A stretch of 64,000 bases of DNA from JAFAXD01 sp963760435 (GTDB lineage Bacteria > Pseudomonadota > Alphaproteobacteria > Rhizobiales > Xanthobacteraceae), in contig CAVXDE010000040.1 in the NCBI GenBank assembly GCA_963760435.1, positions 199,031 to 263,030 of the forward strand, given 5' to 3'. The notes below the pieces were generated by a model that was given only the letters and a program-made list of their open reading frames with translations, was not told the origin of the DNA and searched no databases. Positions 1-8,831 of the stretch are shown piece by piece. Positions within the stretch are counted from its first letter, which is position 1; every line of letters begins with the position of its first letter. The position numbers and the translations under genes are program-made.

Positions 1-509
1 CGTTCGCTCGCCGCAGTGATGAGGTCACGATAGTTGCGTCCGCGCCCAACAACCAGGATCGTTGCGTTCTCCGACTGCTGGGTCGGACTGGACGGCAACG
101 TGAAGCTCGGCCTCTCTCCGGAGGCCACGGCATACTGCAGAACCCCGGCGTGCAAGGCGCGCAAGCGCAGTGCCCACGACAATCGCGCCAAGACACGTTC
201 CGGGGCAGCACTCGCCGCAATCGGCAGTGCGCCCGAGAACAAGGGGGCGCCGACCGGCGATGCCCGCGCCAACACCGGCATGTAGGGCTCGTGCACCGCG
301 GCGATCGCGCCTGTCAGCGGCTCCAGGATATCCGGATCGAAGCGTTGCTCATCGAGGATCAGCGCCGCGGGGCGTCCGGCCTTGATGGCGGCCGGCGCTG
401 TTTCCCACGAGCTTTCGTTGACCAAGACATTTCCGCGCGCGCGCAAAAATCCGGCCAATTCAGCATTGGCCTCGTCAGAGACAAGTACGATCGGACCAGA
501 AGGAAACAT
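1..509 (-). CDS. Probable diguanylate cyclase, N-terminal part only (runs off the left edge)
   Basis: An open frame of about 169 codons runs from an ATG whose complement is at 507-509 to the left edge without a stop, so only the N-terminal part is visible. The product begins MFPSGPIVLVSDEAN and looks like a receiver-like input region. Near the edge it has ILVVGRGRNYRDL, which resembles the segment preceding the GGDEF domain in a Bradyrhizobium-type diguanylate cyclase family. No GGDEF motif lies inside the window, so the enzyme assignment rests on recalled resemblance only. A G-rich stretch just upstream of the start could serve as ribosome binding site. Forward-strand frames here are shadows. 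Confidence 0.5.
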   Translation of the reverse strand, partial: MFPSGPIVLVSDEANAELAGFLRARGNVLVNESSWETAPAAIKAGRPAALILDEQRFDPDILEPLTGAIAAVHEPYMPVLARASPVGAPLFSGALPIAASAAPERVLARLSWALRLRALHAGVLQYAVASGERPSFTLPSSPTQQSENATILVVGRGRNYRDLITAASE

Positions 510-669
510 GACCCCACGCCCACCCCTCGGGAAATCTAGGCGAATGGCGTTAATGGCGCGTCAACGCGTTGGGATCAGCAAATCGCGGCGCAAGCTGCGT
601 TGTTCAAACAATTTGATGCCGCGATACGAGCACAGAAGTAAATCGGTAACCACGATTACAAATTACTGA

Positions 670-2484
670 TCACTGACTGGGTTGCGCCCACCACGTCTCC
701 GGCAGGAAACCCGACAACGCCGTGCGATCCGGGTGGTGCATCGTCGTCCAACGTGCGATCCACTGCTCGGCGCTGTGATAGAGCGGAATCACATAAGTGC
801 CCGATAGCAGCACGCGATCGAGCGCGCGCACGGCATCCACAAATTCCGGCCGCGATTTCGCGCGCAACAACGCGGCGATCATCGCATCGGCCGCGGCGCT
901 CTTCATGCCCATGTAATTGCGCGTGCCGTCCTGATCTGCAGCGGCCGATCCCCAATAGAACGCCTGCTCGTTGCCCGGCGAGAGCGACTCGTCCCAGCGG
1001 TTCTGGATCATGTCGAAATCGTAGGTCAGCCGGCGCTGCTCGTATTGCGTCGCATCGACTGAGCGCACGTCGGCGGTGATGCCGGCCCGCTTCACGTTCT
1101 GCGCGTATTGCAACGCGAGCCGCTCCTGGTCGCGGGTCGTGACCATGATTTCAAATCGAAACGGCGCGCCCGTTGCTTGGTTACGCAGCTGCCTGCCGTC
1201 GAGCGTATAGCCGGCCGCCTCCAGCAACGCGATCGCGCGCTTGAGCACGTCGCGATCGCGCCCCGAGCCGTCCGTCGCCGGCGGCGACCAGGTGCCGTCG
1301 AGGATCTCCGGGGTGACCGCGTCCGGAAACGGCGCCAGCAGGGCGCGCTCACGCTCGCTCGCCGGCACGCCGTGAGAGGACAGCTCACTGCCGTCGAAGT
1401 AGCTCGCCGTGCGCGAGTATTGTCCGAAGAACAAATTCGTGTTGATCCATTCGAAATCGAACAACATCATCAGGGCTTGGCGCACGCGGATATCAGCAAA
1501 TAGCGGCCGCCGCGTATTGAACACCAGTCCCAACATCCCTTTGGGCAGACCATCGCGAATGCCATCCTTCACGACCCGGCCGTCGCGCGCGGCCGGAAAG
1601 TCATAGGCCGAGACCCAGCGCCCCGGATCGGTTTCGATGCGGATGTCGTAAAGCCCCTTCTTGAAGGCTTCGAACTGCGAATTGGCGTCGCGATAATAGT
1701 CGAGCCGGATGGTGTCGAAGTTCCAATAACCGCGGTTCACCGGCAAGTCGCGTCCCCAGTAGTTGGGGTCGCGCTTGAGCGTGATGCTATGCCCCGGATC
1801 AACTGTTTGGACCACGTACGGGCCACTCCCAAGCATCGGGCGGAACGAGGTGTCTTCGAAAGTAGCTGGATCGGTGGCGTGCTTGGGCAATACCGGCATC
1901 AAGCCGAGGATCAGCGGCAGCTCGCGATCGTTCGAACCGGACAGATCGAACCGTACGGTGCGATCATCAAGAGCTTCCGCCTTCACCACCTTGCTGTAGT
2001 AGGTCTGATAGTTGGGACGACCGTGATCGCGCAGCAATTGCCACGTGAAGATCACATCATCCGCCGTGACTGGCTTGCCGTCGGAGAACTTGGCCGCCGG
2101 ATTCAGTCCAAAGGTCACGTAGCTGCGCTCGGCGTCGGTTTCGACGGTGCTGGCCAGCAGGCCGTAAAGGGTGAAGGGCTCGTCATAGCCGCGCGCCATC
2201 AGCCCTTCGAGCACATAGCTGCGGATCTCCGGCACCGAGACACCTTTGACGATCAGCGGATTGAGACTGTCGAATGTCCCAAGCACGCCTTGCACGCGGC
2301 GGCCCCCCTTGGGCGCATCAGGATTGACGTAGGGGAAGGAAGCAAAGCTCTCGGGCATCGCCGGCTCGCCATGCATGGCGATGGCGTGGCGCGGCTGCGA
2401 TGACGTGGCGTTCGCAAGGATCGGCAGCAAAAACGCCGCAGTGAGAAGGAGACGTATATGCTTGCCGGTCTTGATCAACAACAT
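670..2484 (-). CDS. Extracellular solute-binding protein, family 5 (oligopeptide type, YejA-like)
   Basis: Periplasmic binding protein of the SBP_bac_5 family, which delivers oligopeptides or similar ligands to an ABC importer. The 604-residue product starts MLLIKTGKHIRLLL, a typical signal peptide with a likely ANA cleavage site near residue 26. The mature part has the long two-lobed layout of the family, with segments such as GSGPYVV and FNTRRPLFAD. The frame is open 60 codons further upstream, but that extension would place the signal peptide internally, so the ATG at 2484 was chosen. Overall length and the segment SYDEPFTLYGLL-like region point to the YejA branch. No permease or ATPase genes adjoin it, so its transporter must lie elsewhere. 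Confidence 0.85.
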   Translation of the reverse strand: MLLIKTGKHIRLLLTAAFLLPILANATSSQPRHAIAMHGEPAMPESFASFPYVNPDAPKGGRRVQGVLGTFDSLNPLIVKGVSVPEIRSYVLEGLMARGYDEPFTLYGLLASTVETDAERSYVTFGLNPAAKFSDGKPVTADDVIFTWQLLRDHGRPNYQTYYSKVVKAEALDDRTVRFDLSGSNDRELPLILGLMPVLPKHATDPATFEDTSFRPMLGSGPYVVQTVDPGHSITLKRDPNYWGRDLPVNRGYWNFDTIRLDYYRDANSQFEAFKKGLYDIRIETDPGRWVSAYDFPAARDGRVVKDGIRDGLPKGMLGLVFNTRRPLFADIRVRQALMMLFDFEWINTNLFFGQYSRTASYFDGSELSSHGVPASERERALLAPFPDAVTPEILDGTWSPPATDGSGRDRDVLKRAIALLEAAGYTLDGRQLRNQATGAPFRFEIMVTTRDQERLALQYAQNVKRAGITADVRSVDATQYEQRRLTYDFDMIQNRWDESLSPGNEQAFYWGSAAADQDGTRNYMGMKSAAADAMIAALLRAKSRPEFVDAVRALDRVLLSGTYVIPLYHSAEQWIARWTTMHHPDRTALSGFLPETWWAQPSQ

Positions 2485-2540
2485 ATGGGCGGCGCTTCCC
2501 GTGGGCTGTTCACGCAATCCGACAAGATTGTGCCGCCGCG

Positions 2541-3227
2541 ATGGCGGCCACCGTGCTGCCCGATTCGGTGACGACAGTCGCGACCCGAGTTTTCGCGCGC
2601 GGGCGGGCACCAATTCGCAAATTTGGCAATCGAAGCGGCGGCCGTGGTTGGTGCCTGCCGGCACTGATGTTCGGCGGCGCGGCAGCGGCAGCTCTGATCG
2701 GCGCAGCCCCGGCGATCGCCCAGCAACTCACTCCCGAGGCTACCGCCGAGAAATCGGCCCAGTCCGGCAAGCTTGTATATTCGCCCTGGACCAAGTTCTG
2801 CACCACCCCGGCGGCGACAGCCGGGGTGCCACCGGTTTGTTTCACCGGGCGTGAGATGCTGACCGAAGCAGGGGAGCCGATTGCCGCGGCGGCACTGATC
2901 GAGCCGACGGGGTCCGACAAGAAGATCTTCCGAGTGACGGTTCCGGCCCCTGTCCAGTTGCGGTACGGAACGCGCATCGTCATCGACCGTGGCGAGCCGC
3001 TGACCGCGCCCTACTTCACCTGCTCGGGCGATTCCTGCGTTTCCGACTACGACGGCAGCCTCGAGCTGCTCGCCAAGCTCAAGGCCGGGCAGAGGCTTGA
3101 GATCCAGGCGATCGCATTGAACGAGAAGCCGATTTCGCTCGATTTTTCACTGGGCGAGTTTGCAACAGCGGCCGATGGCCCGCCGAGCGAGGATCCGAAG
3201 CGCGCAGTCCGCGGATCGCAAAAATAG
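2541..3227 (+). CDS. Invasion-associated locus B (IalB)-like periplasmic protein, copy 1
   Basis: A 228-residue secreted protein of the IalB family, periplasmic or envelope proteins widespread in Hyphomicrobiales and named after a Bartonella protein. The hydrophobic Ala-rich stretch ending PAIAQQ (about residues 40-61) is the signal segment. The N-terminus is unusually long, so the true start could be downstream. Family features are YSPWTKFC, a second Cys after about 14 residues, KKIFRVTVPAPVQL, and the Cys-containing FTCSGDSCVSDY. It is divergent from the binding-protein gene by about 56 bp and followed by a closely related paralogue in the same direction, suggesting tandem duplication. Biochemical function is unknown. 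Confidence 0.85.
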   Translation: MAATVLPDSVTTVATRVFARGRAPIRKFGNRSGGRGWCLPALMFGGAAAAALIGAAPAIAQQLTPEATAEKSAQSGKLVYSPWTKFCTTPAATAGVPPVCFTGREMLTEAGEPIAAAALIEPTGSDKKIFRVTVPAPVQLRYGTRIVIDRGEPLTAPYFTCSGDSCVSDYDGSLELLAKLKAGQRLEIQAIALNEKPISLDFSLGEFATAADGPPSEDPKRAVRGSQK

Positions 3228-3385
3228 CTGGCCGAACCCCGATCCGGCCATCGGCGGCCTAAATTGACCTTGAGAGTTGCCCGAATGTCACGGTGCCGCC
3301 GCATTTGGCGCCGAGACAGCCCGTGGGTGTGCTTTTCAGGCGCTTTGACCCGCCTGAACCGACTTATCAAAGGGAACTCTGTCCA

Positions 3386-4141
3386 ATGACCTATCGAAGC
3401 GCGCGCATTTTGCGCGGGTCGCTCTTGGCCACACTGACGGCGGGTGTGTTTGCGCTGGGGGGCGCAGCCGTTTTGGCTCAGTCACCCCCGAAGCCCGCCG
3501 CAAAGCCGGCGGCCAAACCCGCCGCGCCCGCGCCCGCTCCGGCAGCTCAACAGGCGCCCGCCGGACCTCCGCCACAACCAGGTGCAGGGGAACTACAACT
3601 TGTGTTCTCACCCTGGACCAAGATCTGCAGCACGCCGGGGCAGAACGGACAGGATGCGAGCACCCCGAAGGTGTGCGCTACGGTCCGCGACGCGCGCACC
3701 GAGACGGGCATTCCGGTCCTCGCCGTTGCGCTGATCGAGCCCGAAGGCGCGCCCAAGAAAATTCTGCGCGTCACCCTGCCGGCTCCGGTGATCCTGCAAT
3801 ACGGGTCGCGCATCATCGTCGACAGCAATGAGCCGGCGACGAGCCCGTTCTTCACCTGCATGGCCAACAACTGCATGGCCGACTATGAGGGCACGCCCGA
3901 TCTCATCGCCAAGATGAAGAAGGGCACCACGCTCAACCTGCAGGCAATCAACCTCAATAACTCACAGATCGCGTTCGCGGTCCCGTTGGCGGATTTCGGC
4001 AAAACGAACGAGGGCCCGCCCATCGATCCGGAAAAGCTGAAAGAGCAGCAGGCCAAGCTCGACGCCGAATTGCAGAAGAAGGCTGAAGATCTGCGCAAGA
4101 AGATGGAGCAACAGCAGGGTCAAGCTCCGGCAGCGCACTAG
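3386..4141 (+). CDS. IalB-like periplasmic protein, copy 2, with Pro/Ala linker and C-terminal coiled coil
   Basis: A 251-residue paralogue of the preceding gene. The ATG at 3386 was chosen because AAAGGGA lies about 11 bases upstream and a signal peptide (RSARILRGSLLATL, cleaved near VLAQ) follows directly; an in-frame ATG at 3293 lacks both. After the signal comes a Lys/Pro/Ala-rich linker (about residues 35-68), then the IalB core with FSPWTKIC, KKILRVTLPAPVIL and FTCMANNCMADY. It ends in a charged, Gln/Lys-rich segment (residues about 215-247) predicted as a coiled coil. Copy 1 lacks both the linker and the tail. A strong hairpin with a T-run follows the stop. Confidence 0.88.
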   Translation: MTYRSARILRGSLLATLTAGVFALGGAAVLAQSPPKPAAKPAAKPAAPAPAPAAQQAPAGPPPQPGAGELQLVFSPWTKICSTPGQNGQDASTPKVCATVRDARTETGIPVLAVALIEPEGAPKKILRVTLPAPVILQYGSRIIVDSNEPATSPFFTCMANNCMADYEGTPDLIAKMKKGTTLNLQAINLNNSQIAFAVPLADFGKTNEGPPIDPEKLKEQQAKLDAELQKKAEDLRKKMEQQQGQAPAAH

Positions 4142-4167
4142 CAGCTGCAAAGTTGAAAGAAATTCAT

Positions 4168-4194
4168 GAAGCGCGCCGGTGGCGCGCTTCTTTA
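4168..4194 (+). terminator. Rho-independent terminator after ialB copy 2
   Basis: A perfect 10-bp stem, GAAGCGCGCC and GGCGCGCTTC, with a 3-base loop is followed by TTTAA. It begins 27 bases after the stop of the second ialB gene. Confidence 0.85.
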
Positions 4195-4265
4195 ACTTTC
4201 GGGCGCAATGGCGCCCATGCGAGATGGCAAGCGCGGAGCGAGCGCGATGCCCACCCTACGCCGTC

Positions 4266-4598
4266 TCAATGCATCAAGCTGTTGCGCGGCTTGTAGCTGC
4301 CTTGGTCATCGCGCTCGAACACCTCGGTGACCTGCGGATGACGGAGAGGTTCGCCGGTCGTATCCGGCAAAAGGTTCTGCTCGGATACGTAGGCGATGTA
4401 TTCGCTCTCCGCGTTCTCGGCAAACAAGTGATAGAACGGCTGATCCTTGCTCGGCCGCACCTCGGCCGGGATCGCTTCGTACCATTCCTCGGTGTTATTG
4501 AAGACCGGATCGATGTCGAACACGACGCCGCGGAACGGGAAAACCCGATGCTTCACGACCTGGCCGATCTTGTACTTGGCAGCGCGCATTTTGTTCAT
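4266..4598 (-). CDS. hspQ: Heat shock protein HspQ (hemimethylated-DNA-binding / YccV-like)
   Basis: A 110-residue small cytosolic protein of the HspQ/YccV family. In Escherichia coli HspQ was reported to bind hemimethylated DNA and to act as a Lon protease specificity enhancer. The sequence shows the full family core: KYKIGQVVKHRVFPFRGVVF, the DPVF-NTEEWYEAIP region, KDQPFYHLFAE and YVSEQNLLPD. An upstream in-frame ATG at 4619 gives seven extra residues; ATGs at 4598 and 4589 fit the family N-terminus better, but none has a clear ribosome binding site. The tail after residue about 98 (QGSYKPRNSLMH) is slightly longer than in enterobacteria. Confidence 0.92.
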   Translation of the reverse strand: MNKMRAAKYKIGQVVKHRVFPFRGVVFDIDPVFNNTEEWYEAIPAEVRPSKDQPFYHLFAENAESEYIAYVSEQNLLPDTTGEPLRHPQVTEVFERDDQGSYKPRNSLMH

Positions 4599-4664
4599 GG
4601 TACGGCAAACGTAGGACACCGCGAGTGCCGACGCCAGGGCCGGCCAGGCTGGATGAACAAGCGT

Positions 4665-5707
4665 TCATAACCCGTATCGTGCCGCCATTTCGGGATCCTT
4701 GGCGGCGACGTTGCGGGCGAGATCGACCACGACCTTGGCCTGTTTCCAGGTGGCGTCGTCCTGCATCTTGCCGTCGATCATGACGGCCCCGGTGCCATCC
4801 GGCATGGCATCGAGAATCTTCTTGGCAAATGCGACCTCGCCGGGATCGGGCGAGAACACCCGTTTGGCGATGACGATCTGCGAGGGATGCAACGTCCAGG
4901 CGCCCGCGCATCCCATCAGGAACGCAGTTGCGGAACTGGACTTCGCATGCGGCCGGATCGGAGAAATCGCCGAAGGGTCCGTAGAACGGCTTGATGCCCG
5001 CTGCCGCGCACGCATCCACCATCTTGGCCATGGTGTAGTGCCACAAGTCCTGCTGATAGGCGGTGCGTAGGGAATCGCCGCTCGCGTCGGCCAACACTTT
5101 GTATTCAGGATGTCCGCCACCGACGCGCGTCGTCTTCATGGCGCGCGATGCGGCGAGATCGGCAGGGCCGAGGCTGATCCCATGCATACGCGGCGATGCC
5201 GCGGCGATCGCCTCGACATTGTTGACGCCTTCGGCGGTTTCCAGGATGGCGTGGATGAGGATCGGCCGGTTGACGTTGTGCTTGGCCTCGAGCTGCGCGA
5301 GTAGCTGGTCGAGATAATGGATGTCCCATTCGCCCTCGACTTTGGGCAGCATGATCACATCGACTTTGTTGCCGACGCGCGAGACGATCTGAAAGAGATC
5401 GTCGAGGATCCATGGCGAGTTGAGCGCGTTGACGCGCGTCCACAATCCGACCGAGCCGAAGTCGCAGGCACTTGCCATCTCGATGAAACCGCTGCCGGGC
5501 GGCGTCCTTGGCGTCGGCCGGGATTGCGTCCTCGAGGTTTCCGAGAACGATGTCGACCTGGTCGATGAGCTCCGGGACCTTGGCCCGCACCTTTTCGATG
5601 TGCGGCGGCACGAAATGGATCATGCGCTCGAGCCGGACCGGCAGCTCGCGCACCGGAGCCGGCGCACCGACGGCCAGCGGTTTGAAAAAATTGCGTGGAA
5701 GCTTCAT
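4665..5707 (-). pseudogene. HpcH/HpaI aldolase-citrate lyase family gene (malyl-CoA lyase / CitE-like), two frameshifts
   Basis: The family cleaves or forms CoA-linked hydroxyacids such as malyl-CoA. Family-like sequence runs end to end but in three reading frames. Residues from MKLPRNFFKPLAVGAP to EDAIPADAKDAAR are in the frame starting at 5707. From MASACDFGSVGLWTRV to FGDFSDPAACEVQFRN it is in a second frame. From FLMGCAGAWTLHPSQ to MAARYGL it is in a third. The switches lie near 5490-5500 and 4922-4932, and each is best explained by one extra base. Active-site segments (KVEGEWDIHYLD, HAILETAEGVNN, ISLGPADLAASR) are intact. This is either a recently broken gene or a gene carrying sequencing indels. 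Confidence 0.8.
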
Positions 5708-5745
5708 GGCAGCGACCCCCTAACAGCTTCCCCGGCGCTTCCTGC

Positions 5746-6957
5746 CTAACGGAAGCGGTGCTCGGTGCCAAGCCCGCGCATCAATCGCGGGGCAAACGGC
5801 GCGTCCACGCCGGCGCGCATCAGCGCGCGACGCAGCGGGCCAATGCGGTCGAGCGCATAGAGCCCGACGCCGCGCAGCGCCTGCAGCGGCAGGAAATCCG
5901 TGAGCAGGCTGCGATTGAGGAGGTCGACCGCAACGGTGCGGCTCGCGATATCGGCGCGGCGGCGCTGCGCGTATTGCTGGATCACCGGCCGCGCTCCGCA
6001 ATCGGCTCCAGTCCGCACCGCGTCACCGACCACCTGTGCCACCATGGCGGCGTCGCGCAGTCCGAGGTTGAGACCCTGGGCGCCGATCGGCGGAAGGACA
6101 TGCGCTGCTTCGCCAACGAGAGCAACGCGGTGTGCGGAACAGCGTTTTGCCGTGCTGACGGCGAGCGGAAACATGCCGCGGCCTGGCTCGACCGTGAATT
6201 TGCCAAGGAGCGAATGCGCGCGCGCTTCAAGCTCGAGCCCGAGCTCGTCGGCATCGAGCCCGATCAGGCGATCGGCCGTCCGTGGCGCGACAACGCAGAC
6301 GAGACTTGAACGCTGGCCGGGCAGGGGCACCAGCGTGAATGGGCCGCGGTCAGTGTGGAACTCGGTCGAGGTGTTGTGATGTGGGCGCGTGTGCGCGAGG
6401 TTAAATGCCAAAGCTGTTTGACGGGTAGGCCGGCTGGTCACCTCGATGCCCGCCGCGACCCGGCAAGCGGATTTGTGGCCGTCGGCGCCGACCAGCAGCT
6501 GCCCGCGTAGGGTCTCGCCATCGCTGATATCCACGGCGACGTCGGTTTCGCCAATCTCGATGCGAAGCGCCTGCGCGAATACAATCCGCAGCGTCGGCTC
6601 CTCCGCAGCCTGTGCGGCGAGTGCTGCCAGAAGATGCCGGTTCTCGATGTTCCAGCCGAATGCGTCGAGCCCAATTTCGAAGGCCGAAAACTCGACTTCC
6701 GGCGCTCGCCAAAGGCGTCCGGTGTCATCCACAATCCGCATGATCTCAAGCGGGGCGGCCTGCGCGCGGCAGCGCGGCCAGACACCCAAGGTCTCGAACG
6801 CAGTCTTCGAGGACGCGAGCAGCGCCGTCGTGCGGTTGTCGCTCGGCGGATTTCCGCGCACCAGGATCGTATCGACCCGTGCATTGGCCAGGGCCAGCGC
6901 GGTCATCAGACCGGAAGGTCCGCCCCCAACGACGATGACTTGCGCAGATCGTTCCAT
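5746..6957 (-). CDS. UbiH/UbiF/COQ6-family FAD-dependent hydroxylase
   Basis: A 403-residue flavin monooxygenase of the ubiquinone-biosynthesis hydroxylase family, which adds ring hydroxyls to ubiquinone precursors. Three FAD signatures are visible: the N-terminal VVGGGPSGLMTALAL Rossmann fingerprint (about residues 9-23), the central DG motif VGADGHKSACR, and the C-terminal VGEAAHVLPPIGAQGLN with the following GLRDA. Length fits the family. It could serve ubiquinone synthesis or a related aromatic substrate, and the subfamily (UbiH, UbiF or UbiL) cannot be fixed by eye. It is divergent from pcs with only a 37-bp gap. Confidence 0.88.
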   Translation of the reverse strand: MERSAQVIVVGGGPSGLMTALALANARVDTILVRGNPPSDNRTTALLASSKTAFETLGVWPRCRAQAAPLEIMRIVDDTGRLWRAPEVEFSAFEIGLDAFGWNIENRHLLAALAAQAAEEPTLRIVFAQALRIEIGETDVAVDISDGETLRGQLLVGADGHKSACRVAAGIEVTSRPTRQTALAFNLAHTRPHHNTSTEFHTDRGPFTLVPLPGQRSSLVCVVAPRTADRLIGLDADELGLELEARAHSLLGKFTVEPGRGMFPLAVSTAKRCSAHRVALVGEAAHVLPPIGAQGLNLGLRDAAMVAQVVGDAVRTGADCGARPVIQQYAQRRRADIASRTVAVDLLNRSLLTDFLPLQALRGVGLYALDRIGPLRRALMRAGVDAPFAPRLMRGLGTEHRFR

Positions 6958-6994
6958 TTCAGGTCATTCTTAGTCCGCCTGTGGAGGAGTTGCC

Positions 6995-7708
6995 ATGACC
7001 GAGTTCCAGCAATCCGCGGACAAGCCGTCGATGGGACAGAGTGCCGGCCGCTTCGCCATCCATGTTCTCACGGCTTCGGGTGCAGCGCTCGCCTTTCTGG
7101 CGCTGCTGGCGGCGGTGGACCGGGCCTGGCCGGCGATGTTCCTGTGGCTGGGTATCGCGCTGATCGTGGATGCAATCGACGGCCCGCTGGCCCGTGGTTT
7201 CCATGTCGCGGCGCTACTTCCGCGCTGGTCCGGAGGTACGCTGGACCTCGTCGTCGATTTCGTGACCTACGTCTTCGTGCCCGCGTTTGCGATTGCCTAT
7301 AGCGGGCTGTTGCCGGAGTTGCTGGCGCCGGCCGCCGGCATTGCCATCGTGGTGACCGGTGCAATCTATTTCGCCGACCGGCACATGAAGATGCCGGGCA
7401 ACTATTTTCGCGGCTTTCCGGCGATCTGGAACACGGCGGCGTTCTATCTGTTGCTGCTGCGCCCAGCGCCGGCTTGGTCGGCGGTCGCGGTGGCAGCTCT
7501 CGCGGTAGCGACGTTTCTACCGTTCCCATTCATTCATCCGCTGCGCGTGGTCCGATTGCGCCTTCTCACCATCACGTTGCTCGTCCTGTGGGGCGTGCTT
7601 GCGCTTGTTACGCTGGGCCGCGACATGTCGCCCGGGCCCGGGATCACGGTCGCGCTTTGCGCGATTGCGATTTACGTCGTCGGCCTCGGCGCGCTGCGGC
7701 GCTCCTGA
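6995..7708 (+). CDS. pcs: Phosphatidylcholine synthase
   Basis: A 237-residue integral membrane CDP-alcohol phosphatidyltransferase. Pcs condenses choline with CDP-diacylglycerol to make phosphatidylcholine in one step, a pathway typical of rhizobia and relatives. The catalytic motif is intact: DAIDGPLARGF, then GGTLDLVVDFVTYV, giving the DG-x2-AR-x8-G-x3-D-x3-D pattern around residues 57-86. Several hydrophobic segments flank it. ATG at 6995 follows a GGAG (in TGTGGAGGAGTTGCC) at suitable spacing. It converges on the ABC permease gene with only four bases between the two stops. Confidence 0.92.
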   Translation: MTEFQQSADKPSMGQSAGRFAIHVLTASGAALAFLALLAAVDRAWPAMFLWLGIALIVDAIDGPLARGFHVAALLPRWSGGTLDLVVDFVTYVFVPAFAIAYSGLLPELLAPAAGIAIVVTGAIYFADRHMKMPGNYFRGFPAIWNTAAFYLLLLRPAPAWSAVAVAALAVATFLPFPFIHPLRVVRLRLLTITLLVLWGVLALVTLGRDMSPGPGITVALCAIAIYVVGLGALRRS

Positions 7709-7712
7709 TCGA

Positions 7713-8831
7713 TCAAATCCGACGCAGCGCTTCTGCCGGAAGCATGCGAACGGCGCGCCAGGCCGGAAGCAACGATCCGAGAATGCAGAGCACGAAGGCA
7801 GCTAACAGCACCAATGTGATCAATCGCGTGCTCGGCCTGAAGGAGACCAAATTGCCGATTGCCGGGATGTACGGGAAAGCGAGCGCCGCAATGACGCTCA
7901 GGGCCAATCCGAGCGCGCAGCCGATCACGCACATGAGGATACCCTCAACCACGATCGAGGCCATGATGCGCTGTTGGCTCCAGCCGATGGCGGCGAAGAT
8001 GCCGATCTCACGCGTGCGTTCCTGCGTGGCCATCACCAGCGCGTTGAGCACATAAATCGCACCCATGATGATGGCAATGATCGAAATGGCCAGCGATACC
8101 GCATCCAGGATCGCAAAGTTCCGATCTTTATCCAGCATCTCGTTGGCGGTGGACGCGGAGAGGTCTCCGAGCGCTTCAATCGCGCTCTTGATCTGCTTGA
8201 GTTCAACCGAGCCCTCGCCATGCGCGCCGTTGAGGTGGACCATGGTGACCTGCTCGGGCCGATGACTGATTTTCTGCAGGTCACTCAAGGGAAGCAGCGT
8301 CACGCCGCGATTGACGGTGGTTGTGTAGTTGGCAATGCCGATGATCTTGAACTTGTCACCAAGGATAACGATGTCGTCGCCGAGCTTCTTGCCAAGGGCC
8401 GCCGCGGCGGCGTCGCCCAGCACCGCGACACCATGCTCGCCACCAGCCGGCACGCGTCCTTCGCGTAGAGGAACCTTTTTCCAAAGATAGCTCGTGTCGG
8501 GCCACCCTTGTGCCAGCACGCTGCTGCCATCGGCACTCGGCGCAAACATGAACAACTCGCCCGAGGCCCGCGTCACGCCAGGAGTTGACGCAATGCGCTC
8601 GATCGTCTGCTCGGGAATGAAGCCCCCGAAGATATCGGACGCACCCTTCTGCATCACGACAAGATCATCGCCCATTTCGTTGATGCCTTCGCGCATGCCG
8701 TCTTGGATGCTATGCGAAAGCGACATCAGCGCGAGTGCGCTGCCGACAGCGAGCCCAATTCCCAGGATCGACAGGCACGTGCGAACCGGCCTGCGTAGCA
8801 GATTGCGGCGCGCCAGACCGGCGAGATTCAT
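7713..8831 (-). CDS. ABC transporter permease, FtsX/MacB/LolC-type
   Basis: A 372-residue membrane protein of the FtsX-like permease family, whose members move lipids, lipoproteins or small molecules out of the inner membrane or transduce mechanical signals. An N-terminal membrane segment (LSILGIGLAVGSALALMSL, residues about 19-37) is followed by a periplasmic MacB-like domain. Three C-terminal membrane segments follow (SLAISIIAIIMGAIYVLNAL, GILMCVIGCALGLALSVIAA, LITLVLLAAFVLCILGSLL). Its start overlaps the stop of the upstream ATPase gene by four bases, so the two are translationally coupled. The pair is divergent from an alpha-oxoamine synthase, which suggests export of its product, though this is only context. 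Confidence 0.88.
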   Translation of the reverse strand: MNLAGLARRNLLRRPVRTCLSILGIGLAVGSALALMSLSHSIQDGMREGINEMGDDLVVMQKGASDIFGGFIPEQTIERIASTPGVTRASGELFMFAPSADGSSVLAQGWPDTSYLWKKVPLREGRVPAGGEHGVAVLGDAAAAALGKKLGDDIVILGDKFKIIGIANYTTTVNRGVTLLPLSDLQKISHRPEQVTMVHLNGAHGEGSVELKQIKSAIEALGDLSASTANEMLDKDRNFAILDAVSLAISIIAIIMGAIYVLNALVMATQERTREIGIFAAIGWSQQRIMASIVVEGILMCVIGCALGLALSVIAALAFPYIPAIGNLVSFRPSTRLITLVLLAAFVLCILGSLLPAWRAVRMLPAEALRRI

